A stretch of 64,000 nucleotides of DNA from Giesbergeria anulus (lineage in GTDB: Bacteria > Pseudomonadota > Gammaproteobacteria > Burkholderiales > Burkholderiaceae_C): positions 62,001-126,000 of the forward strand of contig NZ_FOGD01000002.1 of the NCBI RefSeq assembly GCF_900111115.1, written 5' to 3'. A program made the translations under genes and the position numbers. The notes below the pieces were generated by a model. The model had not been told where the DNA came from and searched no databases. It saw only the letters and a program-made list of their open reading frames with translations. Of the stretch, positions 61,911 through 64,000 are shown in pieces. Positions within the stretch are counted from its first letter, which is position 1. Every line of letters begins with the position of its first letter.

Positions 61911-64000
61911 ATGACCGTTTCTCCCAGCCCCGCGCTTGATATTTTGTCCTTGCCCGAACCAGTGGCACCCGTGGCCCCACTGATTGTGGCCACCTCCCAG
62001 ACCCTGCCAGAGCAAGAAAATGCCCTCATCCGCGCCCGTGCTTTTGCCGAGCCCCTGATTGCCGATGAAAACCTAGCCACCGGCGAAAATGCCCTCGCCC
62101 ACGCCGATGCCGTAGCCGCCATCCTCAAGGTGATTGGCGGCTCCGAGGCCATGCAGGCGGCCAGCTACTTGGTGCATGCCTGTATGCACCTGAACAAGCC
62201 TGAAGAGGTAATTGCCAAAGCCTTCGGCCAGAACTTTGCCACCTTGGCCGTCGAAACCACCAAGCTGATGCGAGTGCAAGAGCGCGCGCGTGCCGTGCAT
62301 CCGTCGGTGCAGCAGGTCAACGACCCGGCGGTGCAAACCGAAAATGTGCGCAAAATGCTGCTGGCGTTTTCACGCGACTTGCGCGTGGTGATGCTGCGGC
62401 TGGCCTCGCGCCTGCAAACCCTGCGCTACCACGCGGCCAGCAGCACGCCAGTGCCCCCCAGCATCTCGCACGAGGCGCTGCATGTGTTTGCGCCGCTAGC
62501 CAATCGGCTGGGCATCTGGCAAATCAAGTGGGAGATGGAAGACCTGGCCTTTCGCTTTCTGGAGCCACAAACCTACCGCGAAGTGGCCCGCCTGCTGGAC
62601 GAAAAACGCGCTTGGCGCGAGGTCTATATGGCGCAACTACGCGCCAGAGTGGCGTCTGAACTGCGCGCACGCAGCATCAGTGCCAGCGTGCAGGGGCGGC
62701 CCAAGCATATCTACAGCATCGTCAAAAAAATGCGCGGCAAATCGCTGCATTTTGACCAGTTGTTTGATTTGCGCGCCTTGCGCGTCATTGTGCCCAGCGT
62801 GCGCGATTGCTATGCGGCCCTCAGTTGGATTCATGCCCAATTTGAGTCCATTGCCGAGGAGTTTGATGACTACATCGCCCGGCCCAAGCCCAATGGCTAC
62901 CAATCGCTGCATACCGTCGTCTATGACGAAGCTGGGCGCACCATTGAGATTCAGATTCGCACCCAAGCCATGCACGACCACGCCGAGCACGGTGTGGCTG
63001 CGCACTGGGCCTACAAAGAGGCGGGCAGCAAAGGCTATGCCGGGGTCTCGGCCAATGGCGACTACGACAGCAAAATTGCCGTGCTGCGCCAGTTGCTGGC
63101 ATGGGAGCGCGACTTGGTGGGCGCACCGCAACAACAAGGCCTGTTTGATGACCGCATCTATGTGCTCACGCCCGACGCGGCCATTGTTGAATTGCAGCAA
63201 GGCTCCACGCCGGTCGATTTTGCCTATGCCGTACACACCAACTTAGGCCACCGCTGCCGGGGTGCCAAGATCAACGGCAACATGGTGCCGCTCAACACCC
63301 AGTTGCAAAACGGCCAAACAGTAGAGATCATCGCGACCAAAGAAGGCGGCCCGTCACGCGATTGGCTCAACGCCGATTTAGGCTACCTCAACAGCAATCG
63401 GGGCCGCGCCAAGGCCAGAGCGTGGTTCAACGCCCGGGCCCTGCACGAAACCGTGGCCCGTGGCCGCGAAGCAGTCGAAAAACTGTTGCAGCGCGAAGGC
63501 AAAACCGCCATCAAACTGGACGATCTGGCAGGACAGTTAGGCTTCAAATCAGCCGATGCGCTGTTTGAAGTGGTGGGCAAAGACGAGTTCTCACTGCGCA
63601 ATATCGAAAATCTGCTGCGCCCTCCAGAGCCGCCCCCTGATATTGAAGACTATCTGCTGCAAAGAAAAGTCCGCTATGCCGACCGCACGCCCAAAGGCGG
63701 CGTACTGGTGGTGGGTGTCGATTCGCTGATGACGCAGTTAGCCAAATGCTGCAAGCCCGCGCCGCCCGACGAGATTTGTGGCTTTGTCACCCGTGGCAAA
63801 GGGGTGAGCGTCCACCGGGCCGATTGCAGCAATTTTCATGAACTGGCCGCACGCACGCCTGAGCGCGTGATTGAGGTCGAATGGGGCCTGCCCAAAAAGT
63901 CGGACGTGGCTTCGGTCTATCCGGTGGATGTCATGGTGCAAGCCTCCGACCGCCAAGGCTTGCTGCGCGACATCTCAGAAGTTTTTGCCAAAGAAAAAGT
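61911..64000 (+). CDS. relA: GTP pyrophosphokinase RelA, partial
   Basis: This is the N-terminal 696 codons of RelA, the ribosome-linked synthetase of (p)ppGpp; the 3' end is outside the window. The N-terminal hydrolase domain is dead: where SpoT has the metal-binding HD pair and LADRL, this protein reads LVHACMHLN and LASRL. The synthetase domain has KHIYSIVKKM, FDLRALRV and the EFDD motif (in AEEFDDYIARPKPNGYQSLHT) of monofunctional RelA. A TGS domain (RIYVLTPDAAIVELQQGSTPVDFAYAVH) and a regulatory region with CCKP follow, then the start of an ACT domain. It is probably co-transcribed with the hydrolase gene. Confidence 0.94.
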   Translation, partial: MTVSPSPALDILSLPEPVAPVAPLIVATSQTLPEQENALIRARAFAEPLIADENLATGENALAHADAVAAILKVIGGSEAMQAASYLVHACMHLNKPEEVIAKAFGQNFATLAVETTKLMRVQERARAVHPSVQQVNDPAVQTENVRKMLLAFSRDLRVVMLRLASRLQTLRYHAASSTPVPPSISHEALHVFAPLANRLGIWQIKWEMEDLAFRFLEPQTYREVARLLDEKRAWREVYMAQLRARVASELRARSISASVQGRPKHIYSIVKKMRGKSLHFDQLFDLRALRVIVPSVRDCYAALSWIHAQFESIAEEFDDYIARPKPNGYQSLHTVVYDEAGRTIEIQIRTQAMHDHAEHGVAAHWAYKEAGSKGYAGVSANGDYDSKIAVLRQLLAWERDLVGAPQQQGLFDDRIYVLTPDAAIVELQQGSTPVDFAYAVHTNLGHRCRGAKINGNMVPLNTQLQNGQTVEIIATKEGGPSRDWLNADLGYLNSNRGRAKARAWFNARALHETVARGREAVEKLLQREGKTAIKLDDLAGQLGFKSADALFEVVGKDEFSLRNIENLLRPPEPPPDIEDYLLQRKVRYADRTPKGGVLVVGVDSLMTQLAKCCKPAPPDEICGFVTRGKGVSVHRADCSNFHELAARTPERVIEVEWGLPKKSDVASVYPVDVMVQASDRQGLLRDISEVFAKEK

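Overview
The window is a dense, roughly 60% G+C bacterial chromosome segment whose gene content and protein style fit a betaproteobacterium of the order Burkholderiales, most likely Comamonadaceae. The support is the Liv-type branched-chain transporter set, tig-clpP-clpX-lon, an OmpR/EnvZ-like (RisA/RisS) pair beside ispDF, RelA with a dead hydrolase domain, 3-hydroxybutyrate dehydrogenase and hpnCDE. This assignment rests on recognising families, not on a search. Almost every base lies in an intact housekeeping or metabolic gene. I see no phage, insertion sequence, CRISPR array or integrase.

Layout: 1-5740 (minus) is a group-2 Mrp Na+/H+ antiporter operon with a fused AB subunit. 5780-8917 (plus) carries a nitronate monooxygenase, a manganese (yybP-ykoY) riboswitch with a terminator-like expression platform ahead of a GDT1/UPF0016 exporter, and a membrane diguanylate cyclase. 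8880-14345 (minus) is livK-livHMGF followed by yigZ. 14473-18436 (plus) is a LuxR-type regulator, an FAD aromatic monooxygenase, a DUF2783 protein and an LD-carboxypeptidase. 18463-20650 (minus) is yajQ, an aspartic protease and a degenerate HD-GYP protein; murB follows on the plus strand. 21812-29363 (minus) is a tightly packed seven-gene run: short DksA/TraR protein, DUF1566 protein, hemH, LonB-like protease, Na/Pi symporter, Hsp15 and a lipoprotein.

29364-31957 is the only non-genic stretch and the only anomalous region. It is strongly AT-rich and ends in a frameshifted PAS-GGDEF pseudogene. After it come a DUF2788 gene, the hopanoid-precursor genes hpnE-hpnD and hpnC (separated by a chemoreceptor and a FapA/DUF342 gene), an RND efflux pair with a promoter/operator, tRNA-Leu, tig-clpP-clpX-lon, a tRNA cluster (Gly, Cys, Gly, Leu), a conserved hypothetical gene and a YgjP-like metalloprotease. 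These are followed by mfd with a membrane gene and murI, ispD-ispF, the two-component pair, bdhA, an alpha/beta hydrolase and relA, which runs off the right edge.

Functional themes are proteostasis (trigger factor, ClpXP, Lon, LonB-like, Hsp15), second-messenger signalling (ppGpp: RelA and a DksA relative; c-di-GMP: an intact GGDEF protein, a dead one, YajQ and a degenerate HD-GYP), ion homeostasis (Mrp, Mn export, phosphate) and isoprenoid/hopanoid supply (IspD, IspF, HpnCDE). I found no clearly new defence or mobile system. The observations most worth a second look are the yajQ/protease/HD-GYP operon, the decayed AT-rich island and the dksA-led operon.
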